Of a stretch of DNA of 64,000 bases, positions 9,934-18,512 are shown piece after piece. A program made the position numbers and the translations under genes. The stretch is from Hellea sp. Lineage in GTDB: Bacteria; Pseudomonadota; Alphaproteobacteria; Caulobacterales; Maricaulaceae. Position 1 is the first letter of the stretch; each line of letters begins with the position of its first letter. The notes below the pieces were generated by a model. That model was not told the DNA's origin and did not search any database. It was given only the letters and a program-made list of their open reading frames with translations. The stretch covers positions 47,199 through 111,198 of the forward strand of contig JABDKG010000094.1 in assembly GCA_013002305.1 (NCBI GenBank), in the 5' to 3' direction.

Positions 9934-11331
9934 ATGAAAAAAGTTTTTAAATTAATTTGCACCGTCGCCTTATTATTCGCGGCGTCGACATCTGCTTTGG
10001 CGCAAACGCCGACAATGCAGGAACTCTCTGAAACTGTCGCGGCAAATGCCGCGGCCGGATCATTTGTCCTGAATTCACTTTTATTCCTGATTGGTGGATT
10101 TCTCGTCATGTGGATGGCCGCCGGATTTGCCATGCTCGAGGCGGGGATGGTACGGACAAAAAACGTTTCCATGCAGTGTTTGAAAAACATCATGCTCTAT
10201 TCTGTAGCAGGGCTGATGTTCTGGGCATTTGGCTATAATATTCTCTATGGCGGTGATGCTGGCGGATTTATCGGTAGCTTCGGCTTTGGCTATGATATCC
10301 CCAGCCATAAAGACGAGGGCCTTGGAGCAGGCTACACGGTCGCGTCGGACTGGTTTTTTCAAATGGTCTTTTGCGCGACAACGGCTTCGATTGTTTCCGG
10401 AACGGTTGCCGAGCGGGTAAAATTCTGGCCATTCATTATCTTTGTCGCTGTCCTAACCGGTCTCCTATACCCGATCACGGCGATGTGGCAATGGGGCGGC
10501 GGCTGGCTTAGCGAGGCGGGCTTTTCTGATTTCGCCGGCTCCACTCTTGTGCACTCCGTCGGCGGTTGGGCCGCTCTGGCCGGGGCGATAGTAATCGGCG
10601 CGCGTAAAGGAAAATATGTTGGCGGGCGAACAGTTCCGATTTTGGGTTCATCCATTCCGCTTGCGACCCTTGGCGTGTTCATTCTGTGGCTTGGCTGGTT
10701 TGGATTTAATGGCGGCTCACAGCTCGCCATGGGTACAATCGAAGATGTTAGCGCGGTTTCCAAAATTTTTGTAAACACAAATCTTGCCGCGGCTGGAGGC
10801 GTTGTATCTGCGGTGATCTTAACGCAGCTTTTCTATAAGAAGATTGACGTGACGATGGCGCTCAACGGTGCGCTCGCCGGTCTTGTGGCTATTACGGCCG
10901 AGCCGCTTACGCCCAGTGCTTTGGAAGCCATCCTGATCGGCGGCGTCGGCGGACTGATTGTAGTTCTTACAGTTCCATTACTCGATAAGGTCAAAATAGA
11001 TGACGTTGTCGGCGCTATTCCGGTTCATTTATTTGCCGGTATTTTCGGGACATTGGTCGTCGCGTTAAATTCCGAAGAATTAACCCGAACACTCACATTA
11101 GAGGACGGGACCGAATTGATTGATACTTATTATGGCTTTAGTGCTTCCCAGCTTGGCACTCAAGCGCTCGGCGTGGTCGCTATCGGTGCCTTCATCTTCA
11201 TCATCAGTCTGGTATTGTGGTCGGCCCTGAAAATGACGACCGGAGTGCGGATCTCTGAAGAAGACGAATATACCGGACTGGACCAAGCCGAAATCGGTGT
11301 CCCATCCTATCCGGAATTTGTTCAAGGTTAG
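9934..11331 (+). CDS. amt: Ammonium transporter (Amt family), signal-peptide type
   Basis: 465 residues with an N-terminal signal sequence (hydrophobic core, cleavage near SALAQ, residue 24) and about eleven membrane helices. The Amt signature GFAMLEAGMVRTKN is at about residues 64-77, with FWPFIIFVAVL and HLFAGIFGT later. The protein conducts ammonium/ammonia across the inner membrane. A good ribosome-binding site (GAGGGAAAC) precedes the ATG. No glnK gene accompanies it, unlike the usual glnK-amtB pair. A second, diverged Amt follows after a terminator. Confidence 0.94.
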   Translation: MKKVFKLICTVALLFAASTSALAQTPTMQELSETVAANAAAGSFVLNSLLFLIGGFLVMWMAAGFAMLEAGMVRTKNVSMQCLKNIMLYSVAGLMFWAFGYNILYGGDAGGFIGSFGFGYDIPSHKDEGLGAGYTVASDWFFQMVFCATTASIVSGTVAERVKFWPFIIFVAVLTGLLYPITAMWQWGGGWLSEAGFSDFAGSTLVHSVGGWAALAGAIVIGARKGKYVGGRTVPILGSSIPLATLGVFILWLGWFGFNGGSQLAMGTIEDVSAVSKIFVNTNLAAAGGVVSAVILTQLFYKKIDVTMALNGALAGLVAITAEPLTPSALEAILIGGVGGLIVVLTVPLLDKVKIDDVVGAIPVHLFAGIFGTLVVALNSEELTRTLTLEDGTELIDTYYGFSASQLGTQALGVVAIGAFIFIISLVLWSALKMTTGVRISEEDEYTGLDQAEIGVPSYPEFVQG

Positions 11332-11387
11332 GCCTTGAACATTTAAGGGCTTTCCCCGGCGCAATTCGATTGCGTCATGACCCTAGT

Positions 11388-11427
11388 CCTGCGCGCGCAC
11401 AGAAAATGTGCGCCGCAGGATTTTTTT
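11388..11427 (+). terminator. Terminator after the first amt gene
   Basis: A 13-bp GC-rich stem (CCTGCG...GCGCACA paired with TGTGCGC...CGCAGG, one bulged base) around a GAAAA loop, then A and seven T. It closes the first amt transcript, so the second amt probably has its own promoter between 11428 and 11540. Confidence 0.85.
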
Positions 11428-11542
11428 GTCCAATAATAAGGCGCGCGCAAGCTTCGGCCTTTTTCGAGCTGCGTGAGAGTCGAGCCTATTCTTGATGCAA
11501 TCTATTGCGGGCGCACAAAAATTGGATTTTCAGGGGAAATAT

Positions 11543-12817
11543 ATGTCTCGGTTTGCAACTCTATTAAGCTCGGTAATCGGCTTAACCTATTTCGCGGCCC
11601 AACCAGCATTGGCAGGCGACGCCGCGGTGAGCGCAGGTGATACGGCCTGGGTCTTAACGGCCACGGCCTTGGTTCTGTTTATGTCTTTGCCGGGTCTTGC
11701 GCTTTTTTATGGCGGGCTGGTGCGGTCCAAAAATTTCCTTTCCGTATTGATGAAAGTCTATGCCATCGCCGCACTGGCAACGATCGTCTGGGTCGTCGCT
11801 GGATATTCAATCGCCTTTGGGAAAAGCGGCGGATATTGGGGCGGGCTGGATAATCTCGGGCTTATTAAACTCTCGACAAGTTCTGTGTTAGACGGACAAT
11901 CCATTCCTGAAGCCGTCTTTCTGGCGTTTCAAATGACATTTGCAATTATCACCCCGGCTTTGATTGTCGGCGCCTTTGTCGAACGTGTAAAGTTCTTACC
12001 GGTTCTGCTATTTACGGCAATTTGGATATTGGTTGTCTACGCGCCCGTGGCTAATTGGATTTGGGGCGGGGGCTGGCTCTCCGAAAAAGGCGTCACCGAT
12101 TTTGCGGGCGGCCTCGTGGTTCATGCGACAGCTGGGATCTCTGCTTTGGTATTTGTGATGTTCCTTGGTAAGCGCAAAGGATTTCCCCATGAAATTTCGC
12201 CGCCGCACCGCCCGGGCATTGTCATGATTGGTGCGTCCATGCTTTGGGTCGGTTGGTTCGGCTTTAATGGCGGCTCACAGCTGGCTGCTGATGGCGGCGC
12301 TGGCATGGCGCTACTCGTCACCCATATTGCGGCAGCGGTTGGAACTATGAGCTGGATTGTGCTGGAAACCTTTCAGAATAGAAAGCCAACTTTGGTCGGC
12401 GCGGCAACCGGGACGATTGCAGGTCTGGCAACTGTTACGCCCGCGGCAGGTGTATTGGGTCCGGCCGGCGCGCTATTAATCGGTCTTTCGGGCGGTGTCG
12501 TCTGTTATCTCGCTGTCAATCTCATTCGCGTGCGTCTTAAATTCGACGATAGTCTGGACGTCTTCGCGGTTCACGGCGTTGGCGGAATATTAGGGATATT
12601 ACTTTTGCCCTTCCTGTCATCGACTAAGCTCGGCGGAAATGGCGGAGGCGATTTTGCGGCACAGCTTTTGGGCTCGGCAGCGGTTATCGTCTGGTCCGCA
12701 ATCGCAACCGCGATTATCTTAATGGTCTTGAAAATGACCTTTGGATTGCGCGTCGATGCCGAGGCAGAATATGTAGGTCTTGACACAGCCCTGCACGGCG
12801 AAACAGCCTATAATTAG
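11543..12817 (+). CDS. amtB: Ammonium transporter (AmtB type)
   Basis: 424 residues from the ATG at 11543, chosen because AGGGGAAA lies just upstream and a clean signal peptide follows (MSRFATLLSSVIGLTYFAAQ, cleavage near PALAG). An in-frame ATG at 11492 would add a non-signal extension. The classic bacterial AmtB signature GLALFYGGLVRSKN is present, and the His of FAVHGVGGILG is a candidate pore residue. It is a paralogue of the preceding transporter but closer to the enterobacterial AmtB type. No glnK is adjacent. Confidence 0.94.
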   Translation: MSRFATLLSSVIGLTYFAAQPALAGDAAVSAGDTAWVLTATALVLFMSLPGLALFYGGLVRSKNFLSVLMKVYAIAALATIVWVVAGYSIAFGKSGGYWGGLDNLGLIKLSTSSVLDGQSIPEAVFLAFQMTFAIITPALIVGAFVERVKFLPVLLFTAIWILVVYAPVANWIWGGGWLSEKGVTDFAGGLVVHATAGISALVFVMFLGKRKGFPHEISPPHRPGIVMIGASMLWVGWFGFNGGSQLAADGGAGMALLVTHIAAAVGTMSWIVLETFQNRKPTLVGAATGTIAGLATVTPAAGVLGPAGALLIGLSGGVVCYLAVNLIRVRLKFDDSLDVFAVHGVGGILGILLLPFLSSTKLGGNGGGDFAAQLLGSAAVIVWSAIATAIILMVLKMTFGLRVDAEAEYVGLDTALHGETAYN

Positions 12818-12832
12818 GCGTCCTTAAAATAT

Positions 12833-12858
12833 AAAGTCGGGTCTGTTGGCCCGGCTTT
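12833..12858. terminator. Bidirectional terminator between amtB and the ftsK operon
   Basis: AAAGTCGGG and CCCGGCTTT flank an 8-base loop, giving A-tract/stem/T-tract in both directions. It separates convergent amtB (plus) and the ORF after ftsK (minus). The stop codon of that ORF lies inside the 3' arm. Confidence 0.65.
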
Positions 12859-12955
12859 ACTCTTCTTCCTGATAATGCCGAACCGACAGGGTGTAGATCA
12901 CGTAAAGCGTGGCCCAAATCCCGAATAGTCCGACAAATGCTGACAGATTTTCCAT
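12857..12955 (-). CDS. 32-residue single-span membrane protein coupled to ftsK
   Basis: The reading frame starts at ATG 12955 and shares its A with the ftsK stop (TGATG), the arrangement of translational coupling. The 32 residues are a short N-terminus (MENL), one hydrophobic span (about residues 5-25, SAFVGLFGIWATLYVIYTLS) and a charged tail ending HYQEEE. The TAA lies within a bidirectional terminator, so the ORF fills the whole gap to the transcript end. I do not recognise a family. The coupling and membrane character argue that it is real and might act with FtsK or the divisome. It could also be a chance ORF. Confidence 0.55.
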   Translation of the reverse strand: MENLSAFVGLFGIWATLYVIYTLSVRHYQEEE

Positions 12956-15342
12956 CAATAGCCTCCTTGTTCCGGTAAAAATATTTCGCGTTTTCCGCCC
13001 GGCCCGGATGGTCCGATCATGCCGTCTTCTTCCATACGTTCGATCAGGTTGGCGGCACGGTTGTACCCTATAGAGAGTCTCCGCTGAATATAGCTGGTCG
13101 AGGCTTTGCGGTCTTTGGCGACAATCGCGACAGCTTGATCAAAGAGGGAATTGCCCTCACCGCCAACGCTTTCATCGCTTCCGCCCATCTCTTCGGGTTC
13201 GGCTGTGATGTCCTCAAGATAGCTAGGCGAGCCTTGAGCTTTGACAAAGGCAGCGATCTTCTCGACTTCGCCGTCAGAAATAAACGGTCCGTGCAGGCGG
13301 CGCGGCCGGCCTGTTCCCATAAATAACATGTCGCCATTACCGAGCAGCTGCTCGGCGCCGGTTTCACCGAGGATTGTCCGGCTATCGATGGAGGAGCCAA
13401 CGCGGAAAGCGACACGGGTCGGGAAGTTGGCTTTAATCGTCCCGGTGATAACATCAACCGACGGACGCTGGGTCGCCATGATCATATGAATGCCGGCGGC
13501 CCGGGCCATTTGGGCGAGGCGCTGGACCGTACCTTCAATGTCCTTCCCGGCGACCATCATCAGGTCTGCCATCTCGTCAATAATGACGACAATAAATGGC
13601 ATGGGTTCAAAGTTAAGCTCTTCAGTTTCGTAAATCGGCTCCCCGCTTTCCTTGTCATAACCCGTCATGACGGTGCGGGTCATAATCTCGCCGCGCTTCT
13701 TGGCCTCGTTCACTTTTTCATTATAGCCGGCCATATTACGCACGCCCATTTTAGCCATTTTACGGTAGCGATCTTCCATTTCGCGAACCGTCCACTTAAG
13801 TGCCACGACAGCCTTTTTCGGTTCGGTCACGACGGGGGCGAGCAAATGCGGCGCGCCGTCATACACCGACAGTTCGAGCATTTTCGGATCAATCATAATG
13901 AACTTACATTGATCCGGAGTCAGCTTATACATCAGCGACAGGATCATAGCGTTGATCGCGACCGACTTACCGGAACCGGTTGTACCCGCCACGAGCAAGT
14001 GAGGCATTTTTGAAAGATCGGCAATATAGGGCGTGCCGCCAATATCTTCACCCATGATCAGCGGAAGACCAGCTTCGGAATTAGCATATGCGTCACTGGC
14101 CAGCATGGATTTCAGCCAAACGGTCTCACGTCGTCGATTGGGAAGCTCGACGCCCATGGCATTGCGGCCGGGCACAACTGCGATCCGGGCGCTCTCCGCA
14201 CTCATATTTCGCGCAATATCCGGCGCGAGATTAATCACGCGTTGAGATTTCACGCCAGGGGCCGGTTCAAACTCGAACAAAGTGACAACGGGGCCGGGTC
14301 GAACAGCACCCATATCGCCTTTAATACCGTAATCCTCCATCACGCGATGCAAATCTTCTGAAGCACGGCGAAGCGCCATATCGTCATGCAGGGTTTTACG
14401 CGGCGGCGGTGTTTTTAAAAGATCAACGCCGGGCAGGACGAAATCGGAACCTTCCGGGAAATGAAATTCGGGTTTTTTGGACTTAACAACCCGTTTGCGT
14501 TTCTTGGGCGCTGGTGCCGGAGCGGGCTGGGCGGGCACATAGGCGGGCGCGGCTTCTGCGGCAGGCGCATCCGGAATATCGCGCAGTAAATGGGTGATCG
14601 AACTGCTTTGCTCGACGTCGGCCACATAGGTTTTAGCAAAGCGGGCACGGATCCAGCCAGTAAAGCGGTCAGACCAGACCCGAATGGTAGCCCAAACCAT
14701 GAGCGCCGCTTCCCATATATCCAGAATGTCTTTGCCGACGATCCCAACATATCGGGCCAAGCAAAAAGCAGCGATTAGAAAGGTAATCAGGGCGGTGATA
14801 AATCCGGAGATCGGGATATTAAAACTGTCAAATCCGGCCTTAATATTTAGGAAAATACCATCGCCTACCCAGCCGCCCAGGCCGGTCGCCATTGGCCAGC
14901 TTTGCGGAATTGGAAAGGCTGACAGGGTCGCGGCCCCAAATAGAACAATTGTACTGGCCAATCCAAATCGACCGAGGCGTTCCCATTTATGCGTTTTAGG
15001 GCGGGGCCAGAAAATACCGTGAACGCCAGTATAAAGGCTCAGGAGGCCTGCCAAGATGGCGCCCCATCCAATAAATTGCATTAAAAAATTCGCGACGACA
15101 GCGCCGCGGGCGCCCAGTGCGTTTTGGATCACACCTATACCGGCCGTATCGCCCGTACTGTCAAATGGATTATAGCTCAGGGTCGAACCCAGAATAAAAA
15201 ACCCCAATCCGATAAGCGCCAGCGCTCGAAAGGCCCGACCCAGCAAACCGGGCGCGCTATCCAAATCCTCCATCAGAATCTGGGCATAATTGGCATCGTA
15301 ATTGGCAGTAGCGCTAGGCGGCGGCATCAAGTCCTCATTCAA
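12955..15342 (-). CDS. ftsK: DNA translocase FtsK
   Basis: 795 residues. Four N-terminal membrane helices (to about residue 200) anchor it at the septum. A Pro/Ala-rich linker follows (about 260-290), shorter than in E. coli. The motor then has Walker A GTTGSGKS (about residue 455) and Walker B VVIIDEMADL (about 590). The C-terminal gamma winged helix (STSYIQRRLSIGYNRAANLI) recognises KOPS-type sites. FtsK pumps chromosome ends to dif and activates XerCD at division. It starts about 80 bp upstream of pyrD in the same direction. Confidence 0.96.
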   Translation of the reverse strand: MNEDLMPPPSATANYDANYAQILMEDLDSAPGLLGRAFRALALIGLGFFILGSTLSYNPFDSTGDTAGIGVIQNALGARGAVVANFLMQFIGWGAILAGLLSLYTGVHGIFWPRPKTHKWERLGRFGLASTIVLFGAATLSAFPIPQSWPMATGLGGWVGDGIFLNIKAGFDSFNIPISGFITALITFLIAAFCLARYVGIVGKDILDIWEAALMVWATIRVWSDRFTGWIRARFAKTYVADVEQSSSITHLLRDIPDAPAAEAAPAYVPAQPAPAPAPKKRKRVVKSKKPEFHFPEGSDFVLPGVDLLKTPPPRKTLHDDMALRRASEDLHRVMEDYGIKGDMGAVRPGPVVTLFEFEPAPGVKSQRVINLAPDIARNMSAESARIAVVPGRNAMGVELPNRRRETVWLKSMLASDAYANSEAGLPLIMGEDIGGTPYIADLSKMPHLLVAGTTGSGKSVAINAMILSLMYKLTPDQCKFIMIDPKMLELSVYDGAPHLLAPVVTEPKKAVVALKWTVREMEDRYRKMAKMGVRNMAGYNEKVNEAKKRGEIMTRTVMTGYDKESGEPIYETEELNFEPMPFIVVIIDEMADLMMVAGKDIEGTVQRLAQMARAAGIHMIMATQRPSVDVITGTIKANFPTRVAFRVGSSIDSRTILGETGAEQLLGNGDMLFMGTGRPRRLHGPFISDGEVEKIAAFVKAQGSPSYLEDITAEPEEMGGSDESVGGEGNSLFDQAVAIVAKDRKASTSYIQRRLSIGYNRAANLIERMEEDGMIGPSGPGGKREIFLPEQGGY

Positions 15343-15423
15343 AATTCAGTTAATAGATAGTGAATGAGAGGGGTAAATCAGGGGTTAATAAGGGTGTACT
15401 TTTTGCAGATTTTGATCGTCGTT

Positions 15424-16482
15424 TTAATGGCTTTGGGCGGCTTCGACGACAGATGTAAATCCATCAGCCTTCAACCGATCAGCAAGATCGCGCCTGATAT
15501 CCATGACAAGTCCGGGGCCGGCATAAACCAGCGCGGAGTAAAGCTGCACCGCTTTAGCGCCCGCGCGAATTTTGGCATAGGCTTGTTCGCCGCTGGCGAT
15601 ACCGCCGACGCCGATCAAATCAATCTTACCTTCTGCTGCCGCTGAAAACTCTTTCAGTATTCGGGTCGATTTCTCAAATAAAGGCGCGCCGGACAGGCCG
15701 CCGGCTTCGCCCTTTTCAGCGCTCTTAAGGCTATCGGGGCGATCAATTGTCGTATTGGACACGATGATTGCGTTCATGCCGTAAGTGCGCGATTGCTGCG
15801 TAATTTGTTCGATTTGTGATGAGATCAAATCCGGCGCAACTTTAAGAAAAATAGGCGGCGAGGGCTGATCACCCGTTAGCTCGGCGCGGGTTTCGGCGAT
15901 ACGGCCCAGAAGATCATCCATGGCGGCTTCGGCTTGAAGGTCCCGAAGACCCGGCGTATTGGGCGAGCTGATATTAATCGTATAATAATCGGCCAGTCCC
16001 CAAAGGGCGGTTAGGCCAGTGACATAGTCTTGAACCCGGTCCACGCTGTCTTTATTGGCACCTAAATTCGCGCCGACAATTCCGGGTTTTTCTTTGCGCC
16101 GATCAAGTCGTTTTTTGAAAATCTCAAGACCGTCATTATTGAACCCCATTCGGTTGATAACGGCCTGATCTTCGGTCAGTCGAAACAGGCGCGGCTTGGG
16201 GTTCCCGATTTGTGGACGCGGCGTTACGGTGCCGCATTCGACAAAGCCGAAGCCAGAATTAAGCATCGCGTCCGGCACTTCAGCATCTTTATCAAACCCT
16301 GGTGCAAGGCCAACCGGGTTGGTCAGTTTGAGCCCGCCGACCTCGGTCTTTAATACAGGATCCGGCTTTCGCGTCGTAACCGGGCCAAGGCCGAGCTTCA
16401 GGGCTTTGATGGTTGTCCGGTGCGCGGTTTCGGCCGGCAAGGTCCGCATCAATGCGGTTGCGCTTTTATAGAGTAAACCCAT
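15424..16482 (-). CDS. pyrD: Dihydroorotate dehydrogenase (quinone)
   Basis: 352 residues, class 2 length with an N-terminal membrane-associating helix. Oxidises dihydroorotate to orotate in pyrimidine synthesis, passing electrons to quinone through FMN. Visible motifs: GLAPGFDKDAEV, GFVECGTVTPRPQ, INISSPNTPGLR and the C-terminal phosphate-binding VGGIASGEQAYAKI. Last gene of an operon with DUF4345 and DUF952; DUF952 next to pyrD is common in alphaproteobacteria. Confidence 0.95.
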   Translation of the reverse strand: MGLLYKSATALMRTLPAETAHRTTIKALKLGLGPVTTRKPDPVLKTEVGGLKLTNPVGLAPGFDKDAEVPDAMLNSGFGFVECGTVTPRPQIGNPKPRLFRLTEDQAVINRMGFNNDGLEIFKKRLDRRKEKPGIVGANLGANKDSVDRVQDYVTGLTALWGLADYYTINISSPNTPGLRDLQAEAAMDDLLGRIAETRAELTGDQPSPPIFLKVAPDLISSQIEQITQQSRTYGMNAIIVSNTTIDRPDSLKSAEKGEAGGLSGAPLFEKSTRILKEFSAAAEGKIDLIGVGGIASGEQAYAKIRAGAKAVQLYSALVYAGPGLVMDIRRDLADRLKADGFTSVVEAAQSH

Positions 16483-16493
16483 AGGAGAAGGCC

Positions 16494-16841
16494 TTAAAGA
16501 AATTCGTCGGGAAAACTATATTCCCCGCCGCCCAAGTCTCGCAAGGGCCAGAACCGGCTTACCTGTGAACGGCGTAGATTATCGTAGAGGTGCGGGAATA
16601 GAGACCCGTCGCGGGCCGGCTCATATATTAACGGCTTGCCCAAATGTTCTGCCATAAACTCGACCAAGACCAGTGGCCCTTTATCCTTAAAATGAAGTCG
16701 GGCTGTCTCGACCACCTGCGCAGCAGTCGAGAGGTGAATATAGCCGTCTTTCGTGTCAAGCGGCGTGCCTTTAATCTCGCCGTAATGATCTAAAGTTTTC
16801 CACTGATAGGCGGTGAGGAGTTTATAAACGGGCTCGCTCAT
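16494..16841 (-). CDS. DUF952 family protein
   Basis: 115 residues. Recognisable DUF952 features are the IHLSTAAQVVETA segment and a C-terminal half rich in aromatic and acidic residues (LVLVEFMAEHLGKPLIYEPARDG). The family is small and cytosolic, with a fold related to ADP-ribosyltransferases; no role is established. Its ATG overlaps the TAA of the upstream DUF4345 gene (TAATG) and pyrD begins 11 bp downstream, so the three are co-translated. Confidence 0.85.
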   Translation of the reverse strand: MSEPVYKLLTAYQWKTLDHYGEIKGTPLDTKDGYIHLSTAAQVVETARLHFKDKGPLVLVEFMAEHLGKPLIYEPARDGSLFPHLYDNLRRSQVSRFWPLRDLGGGEYSFPDEFL

Positions 16842-17224
16842 TATCGCGGCGCGCTGTGAGCGACTTTATGCTGCCAGAAAGCTAGGATCGGCGCGCCGAG
16901 CTCCAGAAACATACCGCCAACCATGGTTTGCGGCGGAATACCGACATGGAGATAGCAGTAAAGCCGGGTCAAACCGCCGAGGAAAATAGCAAAGACAATG
17001 ATTCGGAAAATACCTGTATAATTTTCAATATCGCGCACGATGAACCAGATCAAAAATGTCAAAACGAGATAAAAGGCTGAAAGGTATCGAAACTGATTAT
17101 CCAATTCATTCGAGACCGCGTCGCCGCCATTCATGCCCGCCGCTCCGCCCGTCACGCCGGTCACGGCAAAGTAAAGCGGTATTAAGCTGAGTATTAAAAG
17201 GATGATTTGTAATCCGCGTTTCAT
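16841..17224 (-). CDS. DUF4345 family membrane protein
   Basis: 127 residues with four predicted membrane helices and the DUF4345 pattern: a first helix with FAVTGVTGGAAG, DNQFRYLSAFYLVL in the second, GGLTRL in the third. A strong ribosome-binding site (TAGGAGACC) sits before the ATG. Function unknown in the family. It shares one base with DUF952 and follows the beta-propeller gene by 9 bp. Confidence 0.82.
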   Translation of the reverse strand: MKRGLQIILLILSLIPLYFAVTGVTGGAAGMNGGDAVSNELDNQFRYLSAFYLVLTFLIWFIVRDIENYTGIFRIIVFAIFLGGLTRLYCYLHVGIPPQTMVGGMFLELGAPILAFWQHKVAHSAPR

Positions 17225-17233
17225 AAAGGTCTC

Positions 17234-18331
17234 CTAAGGCAATTTTTTTCGGCCGAGCTTATAGGCATTGAGGCTGGAAATATAAAGAAATCCGTCTCCG
17301 GGGGCGTGCGCGCCTGTGGCCTGAGTATAGCTGCCAGATGGATCCTGCCATGTGCGCAAAATATTGCCGTCCGCGTCTATGTGTATGATAAATCCGTAAT
17401 CGACGGCTTTGGGCTTCATAAACGCTGGTAGCCGCCAGGCAAATTTCCGAATGCCGGGTTTGGTTGAATTATCATCGAGAAATTTAGAGCGCTGGGAAAT
17501 CAGGCCGACATAATAGGTTCCGGGCTCTAGGGCGCGGTTGATATTATCGGGAAAACCCGGAAGATTGTCGATGATGATTGTCGACTGGTCTTGCTTCGGC
17601 CCGCTAACCCAGATGCGGTGGATTCGATATTCTCCGGTTTCGATAACTAATATGGATTTGCCATCCGGGCCCATGGCGACGCCGTTGGAAAATGACAGAT
17701 TGTCTTTGATAAGCACAGTTTGTTTGGTGGCAGGATTATAGGCCAGAATACGTCCTGTTCGGCCATGCTCCATAATCTCGAGAAGGCTACCCTTCATGGT
17801 CTGGCCGGCAGCCTCGGCGCCAAATTTCGTGCTGGCGTCGGAGAAATAAATAACCCCGTCGGGCGTGATATCCAAATCATCGGCATAGAGAATAGGCGAG
17901 TCGCCTATTGCGTTTGTGAGTGTTGCGACCTTACCGTTCGGCGCGATTGATAGTAGCCCGCGATAGGCGTCCGCGACGATCAGATTATTATCCGTGTCAA
18001 ATTCAAGGCCAAGCGGCACGCCGCCTGTGTCGGCCAGCGTTGTGACCTCGAATGTATCGGCATTGATCTGGCGAATGAGTCCGTCTTGAGATGAGACAAA
18101 CAGGTATAGCTGTCCGTCTATAACACGGCTTGCCACATCTTCAGGGCCGTGAATATCGCCAATGTCCAGAAGCTCCAGGCCAGCAAGTTCATTGTTGGGC
18201 GCAAAGTCACCGACATAGCCTTTATCCTCCGGGGCCTCCCACGAAACCGGATCAATAGGCACAGGCCAGAAAAATAAATAGGCAAGGAGGAGCGCCAATG
18301 AAATTCCGGTGATTTTTAAGGCGCGTTTCAT
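17234..18331 (-). CDS. SMP-30/strictosidine-synthase-like beta-propeller, membrane anchored
   Basis: The ATG at 18331 (MKRALKITG) is preferred over an upstream in-frame one because GGGGATGAT precedes it and a signal anchor follows at once (residues 5-23), giving 365 residues. The rest is a six-bladed propeller of the strictosidine synthase/SMP-30 type. Visible motifs are PLGLEFDTDNNLIVADAYRG, DDLDITPDGVIYFSDAS and FSNGVAMGPDGKSILVIET. Relatives are lactonases or ester hydrolases; the substrate here is unknown. It probably acts in the periplasm and heads the operon leading into pyrD. Confidence 0.82.
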   Translation of the reverse strand: MKRALKITGISLALLLAYLFFWPVPIDPVSWEAPEDKGYVGDFAPNNELAGLELLDIGDIHGPEDVASRVIDGQLYLFVSSQDGLIRQINADTFEVTTLADTGGVPLGLEFDTDNNLIVADAYRGLLSIAPNGKVATLTNAIGDSPILYADDLDITPDGVIYFSDASTKFGAEAAGQTMKGSLLEIMEHGRTGRILAYNPATKQTVLIKDNLSFSNGVAMGPDGKSILVIETGEYRIHRIWVSGPKQDQSTIIIDNLPGFPDNINRALEPGTYYVGLISQRSKFLDDNSTKPGIRKFAWRLPAFMKPKAVDYGFIIHIDADGNILRTWQDPSGSYTQATGAHAPGDGFLYISSLNAYKLGRKKLP

Positions 18332-18388
18332 ATCATCCCCTTCGCGCCAACTGATAACGGCAAGTTTGCTGCGGTTCCAGCACAAAAA

Positions 18389-18505
18389 CTCCGCTTATCC
18401 CGTAGTAGAACGGGATCCAGTCCACGCTATCAGGCATGAAGTTAAATTTTTTGAATATGATGAGAAGGTCAAACTGGTTCCCGATTTTCATCGGGATGAG
18501 CGGAG
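18389..18505. repeat. Inverted-repeat intergenic element, copy A
   Basis: The left end CTCCGCTTATCCCG...GGGATCCAG and the right end AACTGGTTCCCG...CGGGATGAGCGGAG are imperfect inverted copies around an unconserved core. Within each end the CCCG/CGGG parts form a small hairpin. It fills the gap between the beta-propeller gene and the Old Yellow Enzyme gene. A second copy lies at 44043-44164. It resembles the interspersed palindromic repeats common in proteobacterial genomes. Confidence 0.7.
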
Positions 18506-18512
18506 GGCGAGG

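Noticed and set aside
11397..11411. Second GCAC-N7-GTGC (NtrC-like) match upstream of amtB
   Set aside because: It lies wholly inside the stem-loop of the first amt terminator, so the palindrome is explained by that hairpin.
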